Shown here: positions 28,661 to 39,327 of the stretch, one piece after another
Numbering within the stretch: the stretch's first letter is position 1
How the letters are laid out: each line of letters starts with the position of its first letter
Assembly (NCBI GenBank): GCA_017504945.1
Contig: JAFVQJ010000018.1
Span: forward strand, 56,310-120,309
DNA length: 64,000 nt
From: Clostridia bacterium
Lineage (GTDB): Bacteria > Bacillota > Clostridia > Oscillospirales > RGIG5299
Direction: 5' to 3'
Position numbers and translations under genes: made by a program
Notes under the pieces: model-generated
Seen by the model: only the letters and a program-made list of their open reading frames with translations
Database searches by the model: none
What the model was told of the DNA's origin: nothing

Positions 28661-28954
28661 TTACACTAAAAATCCGAAAAAATTCCGTTTTCCGTTTTTT
28701 GCCGCTTCAATGTCAGAGGGCTCGTAATCAACGAGCAAAAGATCGTTTCCCGCCTTTTTAATGTCTTCAAAGGGAATTATAATATCCTCGTGCTTTCCAA
28801 ACAGGGAAAAGGCGCCGTTTCCCGAAGGAACGACTATCGACTTTATGCTTCCGTTTGCAATATCGATCTCAATATCGCTTACAGTACCTAACTTTGCACC
28901 GTTTTTTAAATTTATAACTTCCTTCGATTTAAGCTCTGTCAAACGCCATAACAT
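28661..28954 (-). CDS. PRC-barrel protein of the YlmC/YmxH family
   Basis: 97 residues with the PRC-barrel pattern ELKSKEVINLKNGAKLGTVSDIEID, then IKSIVVP and EDIIIPFEDIKKAG. YlmC/YmxH proteins are found in spore-formers and are expressed during sporulation in Bacillus. The start is ATG 28954: GAGGTG is 6 nt upstream, whereas a GTG nine bases earlier is itself part of that SD. The SD is the 3' arm of the terminator hairpin that follows cca (separate entry). Confidence 0.85.
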   Translation of the reverse strand: MLWRLTELKSKEVINLKNGAKLGTVSDIEIDIANGSIKSIVVPSGNGAFSLFGKHEDIIIPFEDIKKAGNDLLLVDYEPSDIEAAKNGKRNFFGFLV

Positions 28955-28987
28955 AAAAAACACCTCACTAAATATATGAGGTGTTTT
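28955..28987 (-). terminator. Terminator of cca whose 3' arm carries the ylmC ribosome-binding site
   Basis: On the minus strand the 11-bp stem pairs 28977-28987 with 28957-28967, loop of 9, then T6 directly followed by the ylmC ATG at 28954. The GAGGTG SD is inside the 3' arm. Hence the element can both end cca transcripts and hide the ylmC SD. Confidence 0.75.
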
Positions 28988-28995
28988 GTGATTAT

Positions 28996-30168
28996 TTAAC
29001 CGATAAAGCGTGATTTAATATAAGCCGCGATATCATCCTTGCTGTTTGAAAGCCTCCCGTGAGCGACCTCGTAAACAGCGGCACTCAGAGCATTGCCTAT
29101 ATCCTTACCGTGAATATTAAGCTTCTTGGCGTCGTTTCCGTCAAACTGTAGCTTTGAAATCGAAAAACATCGGTCCCCGTCGTTGAGTAACGAGCTGAAA
29201 TTGGAAGCATCGAAGCCGAACGCTTTTGCAAAATCGAGCAAAAGACTTGCCTTGTCGGTGCCGTGCAGTAAAACGAAATCAATAAATTCGCCGTCGTTGC
29301 AAAAGAGCATACCGTAATTCTCAATAAGAAACGCTACCTTTTCAACAAGCTTTTTCGAAATGGAAAGCGACAACAGAATTTGCTTTACGCGCATAGGAGC
29401 AATGTCCTTTAAAAGCGCAGCAAAATAAAACTCGATCTCGCTTCCTTTTTTAAGCTTATCAATACGGTATAACGCTTCACGCTCGAGCGAAACACCCAAA
29501 CAACTTGAAATTATCGGCAAAAATGCAAGATGCGAGCTGTTTAAGAAGGGAAGAGCTTTTGTAAACTCAGCTCCGAGCCTCTCGCCCGACACCTCGTGAA
29601 GCAACGGCGCAATTGCGATCGCGGCTTCTAACGTTCTTTCGTCGGGCAAAAAGCCGAGAGAAGCACAAAATCTCACAGCGCGCATAATTCGAAGCTTATC
29701 CTCGCAAAACCTCTCGAAAGGATCTCCCACGGCACGAATTATTCCGTTTTCAATATCGAAAATACCGTTTACCGCGTCGGTAACGCTGCCGCTTGCATCT
29801 GCGGCAAGGGCGTTTACGGTAAAATCTCTGCGAAAAAGATCCTCTAAAAGACTTCTTTCGAATGTTACGCCGTCGGGGTGGCGTCCGTCGGAGTAACCGT
29901 GCTCGCTTCTGAAAACCGTTATTTCAAAGCGGTCACCCTCAAAGAAGAGGGTAAGGGTGCCGTAACCGATTCCGGTGTCAACCGTTTTGCAATCGTAAAA
30001 TATTGCTTTCGTTTCATCAGGCAGGGCGTCAGTCGTAATATCAATGTCACTTACCTCGCGGCGCAGTATAATATCGCGCACGGCACCTCCGACGATATAC
30101 GCCTGCTTGCCGTGAGCGTTAAAACGCTCTATTATCTTTTTTGCCTTATATGGAACCGAGATCTTCAA
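28996..30168 (-). CDS. cca: CCA tRNA nucleotidyltransferase
   Basis: Adds or repairs the 3' CCA of tRNAs. 390 residues; class II nucleotidyltransferase signature GGAVRDIILRREVSDIDI near residues 27-44 with the catalytic DID, then DLFRRDFTVNALAAD near 110 and RIMRAVRFCASLGF near 163. The start is TTG at 30168 with SD GGTGA six bases upstream. Both tRNA types exist here: tRNA-Arg encodes its own CCA, tRNA-Pro does not, so this enzyme is needed. Confidence 0.93.
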   Translation of the reverse strand: MKISVPYKAKKIIERFNAHGKQAYIVGGAVRDIILRREVSDIDITTDALPDETKAIFYDCKTVDTGIGYGTLTLFFEGDRFEITVFRSEHGYSDGRHPDGVTFERSLLEDLFRRDFTVNALAADASGSVTDAVNGIFDIENGIIRAVGDPFERFCEDKLRIMRAVRFCASLGFLPDERTLEAAIAIAPLLHEVSGERLGAEFTKALPFLNSSHLAFLPIISSCLGVSLEREALYRIDKLKKGSEIEFYFAALLKDIAPMRVKQILLSLSISKKLVEKVAFLIENYGMLFCNDGEFIDFVLLHGTDKASLLLDFAKAFGFDASNFSSLLNDGDRCFSISKLQFDGNDAKKLNIHGKDIGNALSAAVYEVAHGRLSNSKDDIAAYIKSRFIG

Positions 30169-30188
30169 AAAATCACCGCCGTAAAACT

Positions 30189-30217
30189 ATTATATACAAT
30201 TATTTTACTTAGGTCAA
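30189..30217 (-). promoter_or_regulatory. SigA promoter of cca
   Basis: Minus strand: TTGACC (30212-30217), 17-nt spacer, TATAAT (30189-30194). The -35 is part of the palindrome TCAAGCA-AC-TGCTTGA at 30214-30229 that also contains the -35 of the divergent promoter. Confidence 0.75.
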
Positions 30218-30225
30218 GCAACTGC

Positions 30226-30254
30226 TTGATTTTAAAGCGTAAAAAGTGTATAAT
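30226..30254 (+). promoter_or_regulatory. SigA promoter of the DUF6873-type gene, sharing a palindrome with the cca promoter
   Basis: TTGATT (30226-30231), 17-nt spacer, TATAAT (30249-30254). Transcription would begin near 30261, very close to the SD at 30260-30265, so the leader is minimal. The palindrome at 30214-30229 overlaps the -35 boxes of both divergent promoters. Confidence 0.7.
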
Positions 30255-30273
30255 AATATAGGTGAATAAAAAA

Positions 30274-30975
30274 ATGGACGGTAAGCAATTTGCTGTAATT
30301 GCGGGTAATATGCCCGAAGAACTAAAAAATAATATAAAAAATCAAGGATTTGTACCGCTTGATTCTTGTAAAGTAAACGAGCTTGACACACCCGTTTGCT
30401 TTCATCCCGACCTTCAGATAATAAAGCTTCAAAACGCTTGCTATACCGCGAAAAACTGCTATTTTCACTACCGCGATCTCTTTGATAAAAACGGCGTTAA
30501 AAGTGAGCTTTTTGCTGCCGAAAACAACGTTTTTTCACCCTATCCAAACGATTGCCTCTTAAACGTAACGGTTTTGGAAAACTGCATTTTAAAGGGAAAG
30601 ACAACGCCTTGCTTACCCGAATTTTCGGACTTTAAAATAATCGAATGTAACCAAGGCTATGCCGGCTGTTCGGTGCTTAAGCTATCCGACAGCGCCGTTA
30701 TTACCGACGATGCCACAGTTTTCAAAGCCTTAAAGCAAAACGGCACCGATTGCCTGTATTTGCCTAAAAGAAAGGTTTATTTAGAGGGCTTTAACTGCGG
30801 ATTTATCGGCGGCGCAGGCTTTTCTTTTGAAAATCGCGTCTATTTTTTCGGTTGCCTCGAGCAGTTTGAATACTTTAATGAGATATCCGATTTTTGCGCC
30901 GCACACGGCTTTGAAACCGTTTCGCTTTCCGATAAAAAGCTTACCGATTACGGAAAAGCGGTAGTTATTTTCTGA
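30274..30975 (+). CDS. DUF6873-type (GME-fold, arginine-deiminase-like) protein of unknown function
   Basis: 234 residues from the ATG at 30274; SD AGGTGA is eight bases upstream (a GTG at 30262 lies within the SD). I read it as the DUF6873/GME-fold group: VCFHPDLQIIKL, a YAGCSVLKLSDSAVITDD element, and C-terminal GGAGFSFENRVYFFGCLEQF. The repeated pattern of strands with conserved His, Asp, Cys and Gly resembles amidinotransferase/deiminase folds, but the catalytic set cannot be verified by eye. Six or more cysteines. It precedes yunB and ligA. Function unknown. Confidence 0.6.
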   Translation: MDGKQFAVIAGNMPEELKNNIKNQGFVPLDSCKVNELDTPVCFHPDLQIIKLQNACYTAKNCYFHYRDLFDKNGVKSELFAAENNVFSPYPNDCLLNVTVLENCILKGKTTPCLPEFSDFKIIECNQGYAGCSVLKLSDSAVITDDATVFKALKQNGTDCLYLPKRKVYLEGFNCGFIGGAGFSFENRVYFFGCLEQFEYFNEISDFCAAHGFETVSLSDKKLTDYGKAVVIF

Positions 30976-30979
30976 TTTT

Positions 30980-31009
30980 TTAACAAAAACGCCTTTTTGC
31001 GAATATAAT
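30980..31009 (+). promoter_or_regulatory. Possible promoter of yunB
   Basis: TTAACA (30980-30985), 18-nt spacer, TATAAT (31004-31009). A sporulation sigma factor would be expected for yunB, and I do not see a clear SigE -10, so which factor uses this site is uncertain. Confidence 0.4.
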
Positions 31010-31032
31010 CTATTAGCAGGGAGGCGCAAGCT

Positions 31033-33710
<2,678 letters not shown>

Positions 33711-33739
33711 TATATATTTATCTATAAATAAAAAAACAC

Positions 33740-33768
33740 TTGTCGAAATGAAAAATATGTGTTATAAT
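33740..33768 (+). promoter_or_regulatory. SigA promoter of the ydbC-HD-gtrA unit
   Basis: TTGTCG (33740-33745), 17-nt spacer, TATAAT (33763-33768), 42 nt before the ATG. It falls in a 99-nt gap after ligA. Confidence 0.7.
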
Positions 33769-33809
33769 GGATTCGTGATTGATAAATTTTAACGCAGGGA
33801 GGAATCAAA

Positions 33810-34034
33810 ATGCCTGACATCAATTACGAAATCATTAAAGAAGTCGGAACTCTCTCTACGAATCCCACCGGTTGGGAAAAGAAGCTTAAGCTTATAAGCT
33901 GGCTCGGAAGGGACGCCAAGTACGATATACGCGACTGGGCTCCCGACGGAGAAAAAATGGGAAAGGGTATTACCCTTACCGCAGAAGAATTAAAAGCCCT
34001 TAAGGAATTACTTGCCGATTACAACGAATTTTAA
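33810..34034 (+). CDS. PC4/YdbC-like single-stranded nucleic-acid binding protein
   Basis: 74 residues with the YdbC form of the PC4 (positive cofactor 4) fold: VGTLSTNPTGWEKKLKLISWLGR, then KYDIRDWAPDGEKMGKGITLT. Homologues bind single-stranded DNA as dimers; a transcription-related role is usual but unproved in bacteria. SD GGGAGGAA. HD and GtrA genes follow in the same unit. Confidence 0.85.
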   Translation: MPDINYEIIKEVGTLSTNPTGWEKKLKLISWLGRDAKYDIRDWAPDGEKMGKGITLTAEELKALKELLADYNEF

Positions 34035-34045
34035 GGAAGTGTCGT

Positions 34046-34636
34046 ATGCAAGAGTCATACCTTCAGACATACGAGCAAATGAAAAACCGTGTTATTGAGC
34101 GCAGAGCTCAGCTTGACAGGCTGCTTGACTATATGGAGAAAAACACCAACTGGTTAAAGGCACCCGCAAGCACGAGGTTTCATTTGAGCTGTGAAAGCGG
34201 CTTGCTTATGCACACGATGAATGTCTGTGAAAACATTTTAAAATTAAGAGAAGCATTGTACCCGTCAATATCAGAGGAGAGCTGCGTTATCGTAGCAATG
34301 CTGCACGATCTCGGCAAGGTGGGAATGCCCGGCAATCCCCAATATATTCCCGCACAGCCAACCGAGCGTCAGCGCCAATACGGCTACGGCCCGAAATATC
34401 CGTTTGAGTTCAATAACGATCTTGTCTATCTTTCGGTTCCGGTAAGAAGCCTCTATTTAAGCCTACCGTTTATAAAGCTTTCACAGGAGGAGGTTCAGGC
34501 AATCGTTTATCACGACGGTCAGTATGTAGACGATAACCACTCGGTTGCCACCAAGGAAGAGCCTCTCACCCTACTGTTACAGTATGCCGACTCATGGTCG
34601 GGCTTTGTAACCGAAAAGGAATCCCGAAAGAAATGA
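34046..34636 (+). CDS. HD-domain phosphohydrolase
   Basis: 196 residues. Metal-binding HD residues: H56 in MHTMNV, H87-D88 in MLHDLGKVG, and a distal D in LQYADSWSG near 182; a YHDGQYV element is near 155. The fold cleaves phosphoesters in nucleotides or RNA; some in this size range act on HD-regulated nucleotides. Substrate unknown. The stop overlaps the gtrA-like start (ATGA), so the two are translationally coupled. Confidence 0.82.
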   Translation: MQESYLQTYEQMKNRVIERRAQLDRLLDYMEKNTNWLKAPASTRFHLSCESGLLMHTMNVCENILKLREALYPSISEESCVIVAMLHDLGKVGMPGNPQYIPAQPTERQRQYGYGPKYPFEFNNDLVYLSVPVRSLYLSLPFIKLSQEEVQAIVYHDGQYVDDNHSVATKEEPLTLLLQYADSWSGFVTEKESRKK

Positions 34637-35127
34637 AGATATTTTCTCAGGTATTAGATACTTTAAAGGGTATGCTTAAAAAAGAAAACCGCAGGCAGCT
34701 TTATAAATACGTTGCCATCGGTCTGTCATCGGTGCTTATTGAATTTATTTCCTTCAATCTGCTTATGATGATAGTAATTGACGGTCACGATATGGCACAC
34801 ATCTTTTTGTTTCCTCTGTTCGGTTATACGGTAACGGGAACAAACCTGTGTCAGTCTGTCTCAATGCTTTTGGGCACGATTTTTTCCTATACGATGAACC
34901 GCAAGTGGTCATTTAAAACAAAAAATCCGCTACTGCCCGAAATAACACGCTTTGCTATTCTCTTTATTTTTAATTTGATAATCACCAATATCGTAATACG
35001 CCTGCTTCAGCTTACCGATCTTGAGGATTGGATATGCAAGATATGCGTTCAGGCTATGATGGTACTTTGGAACTTCTTTATTTATAAGCTTGTAATTTTC
35101 AAGCCCTATAACACTAAAAAAGACTGA
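34633..35127 (+). CDS. GtrA family membrane protein
   Basis: 164 residues from the ATG at 34633, overlapping the HD gene stop. Four hydrophobic segments (about 26-46, 60-90, 95-118, 125-155) and the GtrA motifs LYKYVAIGLSSVLIEF and MNRKWSFK. GtrA proteins are thought to move lipid-linked sugars across the membrane for glycan decoration. No glycosyltransferase is adjacent. Ends in a strong bidirectional terminator. Confidence 0.87.
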   Translation: MKIFSQVLDTLKGMLKKENRRQLYKYVAIGLSSVLIEFISFNLLMMIVIDGHDMAHIFLFPLFGYTVTGTNLCQSVSMLLGTIFSYTMNRKWSFKTKNPLLPEITRFAILFIFNLIITNIVIRLLQLTDLEDWICKICVQAMMVLWNFFIYKLVIFKPYNTKKD

Positions 35128-35140
35128 ATTTAATGATTTA

Positions 35141-35178
35141 AAAAATACCGAACGGAAAAACCGTTCGGTATTTTTTCT
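35141..35178. terminator. Bidirectional terminator between gtrA-like gene and lipoprotein gene
   Basis: A 15-bp stem (35141-35155 with 35161-35175, loop A5) flanked by A and T runs on both sides, between convergent genes. One of the strongest hairpins in the window. Confidence 0.93.
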
Positions 35179-35179
35179 T

Positions 35180-36199
35180 TTATTTATATGTTGCTTTTAA
35201 AGAAATATCCTTTGCACACATTTCAACGTCGTAGGTTCCGGGAACCTCCCAGCCTATCGAATATGCGGAAATGTAAAGATCCTCAAACTCGGTGTCTTTA
35301 AGAAATCCCTTTGATTTTGCATCCTCAAATGCGATTTTTAAATAGGGATATACGTCAAGATCGAGAACTATAAAATCATTATCCTCACTGCCGTAGGGCT
35401 TGCCGTCCTTAAAGAAGGAATCGGTAAAAAAGCTTTCCGAGCCGAGTGAATAGATGTAGTTCGGAGATGTAAGGTCCTTTGCACAGTAAAGCTTTGTGTA
35501 TTCCTCTCGGTTATCAAAGATATTTAAACCGAAATGCATAACCTTTCCGAAATCCTTGCTTTCCTTATTTAAATTCTGAAGATTTAAATAAAAGAGGTAG
35601 GAGGCGCAGTGCTGACCGGGATTTGCCGTGTCGCCCATATGGTCTTCAAAATAAGTGAGCTTGAAACGGCCGGAGGCATAAAGCGTTTCGAGATTTACCA
35701 GTCGGACGTTTTGCAAATCTTTGCTTACCTCACTGAGATATTGCTCAACGAGAAGGTGAAGCCACTGAGTAACTCCCGTTCTCGTTTCGTCGTAGCATTT
35801 TGAAGCGTATGCTGCTTGCTTTACCATTCCTGCCTTGGTGTCAACAGTAAGAGTGAGATCCTTGCCCTCGTAGCACCAGTAACCGTTTGAAAGCTTTGTA
35901 ACCTTTCCGTCGGTAATGCTTTCGGATGCACCCCATTGCGAAATAGTCCAAACCGGTGATGCGTTTTTCTTTCCGTAGTCAAAACGGCCTTTAATCAGCG
36001 CACCGTCGGCGGTAGTTGTGCTTCTTACGTTAAAGCCACTGCTGAAATCGGGAGATACGAGTAATTCTTTACCGCTGTGCTTGATCGGCTCTTTCTTCAT
36101 TCCGCTTCCTCCGGTACTGCTGCAACCGCAGAAGGAGCAGAAAATCGCTCCGACTGTGATTACAGAAATCAGTGATTTGATAAATGTAGGTATTTTCAT
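35180..36199 (-). CDS. Lipoprotein of unknown function
   Basis: 339 residues from the ATG at 36199. Signal peptide with a lipobox-like FCGC and C26, then a GGSGMKK linker. No catalytic signature is recognised; the body is rich in aromatic residues (WTISQWGAS, YWCYEGKDLTL, HFGLNIFDNREEY) and reads like a beta-sandwich that could bind carbohydrate. It starts 5 nt after the family-1 binding-protein gene and is probably co-transcribed with it, which supports a shared role at the cell surface. Function not known. Confidence 0.7.
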   Translation of the reverse strand: MKIPTFIKSLISVITVGAIFCSFCGCSSTGGSGMKKEPIKHSGKELLVSPDFSSGFNVRSTTTADGALIKGRFDYGKKNASPVWTISQWGASESITDGKVTKLSNGYWCYEGKDLTLTVDTKAGMVKQAAYASKCYDETRTGVTQWLHLLVEQYLSEVSKDLQNVRLVNLETLYASGRFKLTYFEDHMGDTANPGQHCASYLFYLNLQNLNKESKDFGKVMHFGLNIFDNREEYTKLYCAKDLTSPNYIYSLGSESFFTDSFFKDGKPYGSEDNDFIVLDLDVYPYLKIAFEDAKSKGFLKDTEFEDLYISAYSIGWEVPGTYDVEMCAKDISLKATYK

Positions 36200-36204
36200 A
36201 ACAC

Positions 36205-37869
36205 TTAACCTTTGACGTTTTCGTACCAATCGTTTACGTATTCGGTGTTTTCCTTGCCGCCCATATTTTCCCACGAATCAACAATAACGTCAAAGTAATC
36301 CAAAGGCTCTTCGCCGCGAATTATCTTTAAAAATCCGTCGGTGATAAGTAAGTTGAGATCGGATTCCGTTGCCTGCATATTGTCCGATTTGTTGCCAACG
36401 AATTTGTTGGTCATATAAAGACCGTTTTCAATATAATGACCCATAAGATATTCGGAGCTTTGCTCTCCGCCGTATATCTTATCCCAGCCCCACTGGGAAT
36501 TGTCGCCGTTTCTGTAAGCCATGACCCAATCGTAAACGTCTGCATCGGTGCCCTTGAGGTTTTCCTTGGTGCCGTCGTTTAACGCCTCTGCAACCTTCTT
36601 TGCACGCTCAAAGTTCTCGCCGACCTTTGAAACGGTAACGGGAGCAAACTGCCAGAGTTCTGCCGCGTTTTCGTCGGTAAACATATCCTTTTTATATTCG
36701 TCGTCAGAGTCCAGACTGCCTATGTAGAGATAGTAGTTAAGAAGCTTAACGAGTACCTCGGGATTTTTGCAGGAGGGATTAACGGTGTAATACTGATAGC
36801 TGTTTATGTTTGCCTGAGGTCTTGCTTCCTCGTCATCGACCGAGAGAAGTCTTATCGGCACGAAATCAGCGTTGCTGTTTTTATCCTTAACGGGCTGCAG
36901 GAAAAGACCGTTATGCACCTGACCGGGCCAGATTCCGCATTTACCGCCCTTGACCGCGGTTTCGTAATTGGTCATTTCGGGGTCCAAATATCCGCCGGCA
37001 TAAAGCTCGCGAAGAGTCGATAAAGCTTCCTTTGCCTCGGGCTGAATCGAGCCGAAGCCGAGAGTTCCGTCCTCAAGCTCTACCCAAGTGTTGAGATATG
37101 CGTGATGACTGTTGAATATCGTTGCGCCGTAAGCGAAGAAGGAGGCGTCGAAGGGAATGCCGTAGGTGTTTCCGTTAATTCCGTCGTTATCGGGGTCCTT
37201 ATCGTGAAAAGCCTTAATGACCTCAACGAATTCGTCAAAGGTGGTGGGAACCTGCATATTGAGATTATCGAGCCAATCCTTTCTTATCCAATAGAAAGAC
37301 CAGCTGTCGTTCTCGGAACCGAGAATAGAGCAAAGAGCCTTAATTTCGCCGCCGAAGGTTGCGGGGTAAAAGACCTCTTCGCCTGCAAGCTCGTAGCATT
37401 CCTTCAATTCGTCGGAGGCATACTGCTCGTAGTAGGGCCAGATATTTGTGAGAAGATCGTTGTTTTCGAGCATCTGAAGATAATCGTAAGCGCTGGGAGC
37501 GGCGTGAATGTTTGTAATATCGGGAATAGCTCCGCTTGCGATAGAGCCGGTAAGCTTTGCGAAATACTCTGCACTGTCAGCAATACTCCAAACAAGCTGC
37601 ATCTTGATGCCGAGATCGGCTCTTATGGCGCTTGTCCAGTTGTTATCCTCCATAGTCCAGCCCTTGTCGTAAAGGGTCTGAGTCATATTGGAAAACCAAG
37701 GACGCGCATAGGTTATCTTAATTATGGGATCATATCCGCCCATGGTGGCTTGGTCGAGCTCCTGACGGGGAGTAAACGGCTCAGCCTGCGGACCGCACGC
37801 AGAGAAGATCATAGGAAAAACGAGTATTAACAGAAACAGGATAGAAACGATACGCTTTTTCAAAATCAT
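36205..37869 (-). CDS. Lipoprotein, extracellular solute-binding protein (family 1, carbohydrate type)
   Basis: 554 residues. Signal peptide with lipobox FSAC, C25. Family-1 features: WTSAIRADLGIKMQ, AKLTGSIASGAIPDI near residue 110, RKDWLDNLNMQVPTTFDEF near 195 and GGKCGIWPG near 308. The large size is typical of clostridial polysaccharide or oligosaccharide binding proteins. No permease genes are in the window, so it must use a transporter elsewhere or act alone. Expression looks to be controlled by an operator-filled promoter (separate entry). Confidence 0.85.
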   Translation of the reverse strand: MILKKRIVSILFLLILVFPMIFSACGPQAEPFTPRQELDQATMGGYDPIIKITYARPWFSNMTQTLYDKGWTMEDNNWTSAIRADLGIKMQLVWSIADSAEYFAKLTGSIASGAIPDITNIHAAPSAYDYLQMLENNDLLTNIWPYYEQYASDELKECYELAGEEVFYPATFGGEIKALCSILGSENDSWSFYWIRKDWLDNLNMQVPTTFDEFVEVIKAFHDKDPDNDGINGNTYGIPFDASFFAYGATIFNSHHAYLNTWVELEDGTLGFGSIQPEAKEALSTLRELYAGGYLDPEMTNYETAVKGGKCGIWPGQVHNGLFLQPVKDKNSNADFVPIRLLSVDDEEARPQANINSYQYYTVNPSCKNPEVLVKLLNYYLYIGSLDSDDEYKKDMFTDENAAELWQFAPVTVSKVGENFERAKKVAEALNDGTKENLKGTDADVYDWVMAYRNGDNSQWGWDKIYGGEQSSEYLMGHYIENGLYMTNKFVGNKSDNMQATESDLNLLITDGFLKIIRGEEPLDYFDVIVDSWENMGGKENTEYVNDWYENVKG

Positions 37870-37895
37870 AACCTTCTTTCTTTATATCTATATTT

Positions 37896-37924
37896 ATATT
37901 AAAACATTTTAAAACGTTTGTCAA
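37896..37924 (-). promoter_or_regulatory. Promoter with operator-like palindrome filling the spacer
   Basis: Minus strand: TTGACA (37919-37924), 17-nt spacer, TAATAT (37896-37901). The spacer plus one base (37902-37919) is AAACATTTT/AAAACGTTT, symmetric at all but one pair, and resembles LacI-family sites (AAACGTTT core). A repressor bound there would block the promoter of the solute-binding protein gene. Confidence 0.65.
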
Positions 37925-37984
37925 TAGAAAAATCATATTTTTTACACCAAATAAATATATTTTAGCAGAAAGTACGGTGGGAAT

Positions 37985-39316
37985 ATGATAGATAAGCTCA
38001 TAATAATACTGTATCTTGTAACTATCGCGGCAGTCGGAATAGCGGAGAGTAGGAGGACGAAGGAAGCATCGTCCTTTTTTTCCTCAAGCGGTAAAAAAGG
38101 ACTTTTCGTATCGGTAGCAGTTCTTTCGTCGGGCTTTATCGGAGGGGGCTATTCCGTTGGAAATGCGGCGGAAAGCTATCGTTTCGGCTTACCGTACTCA
38201 ATAGCACTGTGCGGATTTTCGGTAGGTATTATCCTTTTTGCGCTCTTTGTTTTGCCCAAAATAAAAATTTCAAACGAAATAAATACGGCGGGTGAGTTGC
38301 TAAGGAGCTGTTACGGCAGTGCGGCAAAGCGCTTCGGCGGCTTTTTTTCCTTTATATTCTGCCTCGGGATAGCCTCGGCACAGCTTTCGACCTTGAGGAT
38401 AATAATATCGGAGCTTTTTGAAATAAACGGAAACGTTGGCTTGATAATTGCCGCGGCGATTATACTGATATATTCAACTGCGGGCGGAATGAACGCCGTT
38501 GTCAAGACCGACGGTATTCAGTTTACCGTGCTTATTATAGGGCTTCCGCTTTTGCTTTTCTTTGCAATAAAGGAGCTCGGTGACCCTTTACAGCTTTATG
38601 AAATAAAAACGGCAGAATCAATAAATATTTTGCAATTTGGCTCACTTGCGCTGTCGTTCGCAACGGGAGAGCTGATAACTCCACAGCTTATTCAAAGACT
38701 GAGGCTTTCGAAAACGAGAAAAATCCTTTCCCAGTCGCTCATAATATCGGCAATAATATCGGCGGTAATATTTATTATAACGGGAGCCGTTGGAGTGGCG
38801 GCAAACGTTATTTTTACCGACGTCGCACCGCAAAATATCGTAGTTGCCGTAGCATCAAGATTGATTCCGAAGGGGATAAAGGGAGTCGTCGGCGCCTCAC
38901 TTTGCGCGGTACTTATAACCTCTGCCGACAGCGCAATAAACTCCGCATCTGCGTCGCTCTCGTCCGATATTCTCGGCAAAAGCGATATAAAAACGATAAG
39001 GATAATAAACGTTTTAACGGGTATCATATCCGTATTTGCGGTAATTGCCGTGCCGGATGTAATGGAGCTGTTGATGATATCGTATAAATTCTGGTGTCCG
39101 GTAATGTTTTCTCAGCTTCTCTACGCCCTAATGGGCAAAAAGGGAAGTAAATCGCTTTTCCTTATACCCGCAGCCGTCGGTATGGCCTCAGTTGCAATAT
39201 GGGACATAGTGCTGAAGGCACCCTGCAAAATATCGTCGGTAGCGGTGGGCTTTACTGTAAACGTTATAAGCTTTATAATAACGAAAAGGCTTCTGCGCGA
39301 AAGCAGAAGCCTTTAA
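37985..39316 (+). CDS. Sodium:solute symporter family protein
   Basis: 443 residues with 12-13 hydrophobic segments and the SSS pattern: SVAVLSSGFIGGGYSVGNAAE near residue 45, STAGGMNAVVKTDGIQFTVLI near 165, LITSADSAINSASASLSSDI near 305. Moves a small solute (sugar, amino acid, carboxylate or similar) with sodium. The substrate is not predictable. It is divergent from the binding-protein pair. SD GGTGGG. An Na+-type Rnf complex (41-47 kb) could supply the gradient. Confidence 0.83.
   Translation: MIDKLIIILYLVTIAAVGIAESRRTKEASSFFSSSGKKGLFVSVAVLSSGFIGGGYSVGNAAESYRFGLPYSIALCGFSVGIILFALFVLPKIKISNEINTAGELLRSCYGSAAKRFGGFFSFIFCLGIASAQLSTLRIIISELFEINGNVGLIIAAAIILIYSTAGGMNAVVKTDGIQFTVLIIGLPLLLFFAIKELGDPLQLYEIKTAESINILQFGSLALSFATGELITPQLIQRLRLSKTRKILSQSLIISAIISAVIFIITGAVGVAANVIFTDVAPQNIVVAVASRLIPKGIKGVVGASLCAVLITSADSAINSASASLSSDILGKSDIKTIRIINVLTGIISVFAVIAVPDVMELLMISYKFWCPVMFSQLLYALMGKKGSKSLFLIPAAVGMASVAIWDIVLKAPCKISSVAVGFTVNVISFIITKRLLRESRSL
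39285..39314. terminator. Hairpin at the end of the symporter gene, weak terminator candidate
   Basis: 12-bp stem AAAGGCTTCTGC / GCAGAAGCCTTT with loop GCGAAA, made of the last codons of the symporter gene. Only short T-runs follow on either strand, so efficiency is doubtful. It lies between convergent genes. Confidence 0.4.
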
Positions 39317-39327
39317 AGCCGTTTAAA

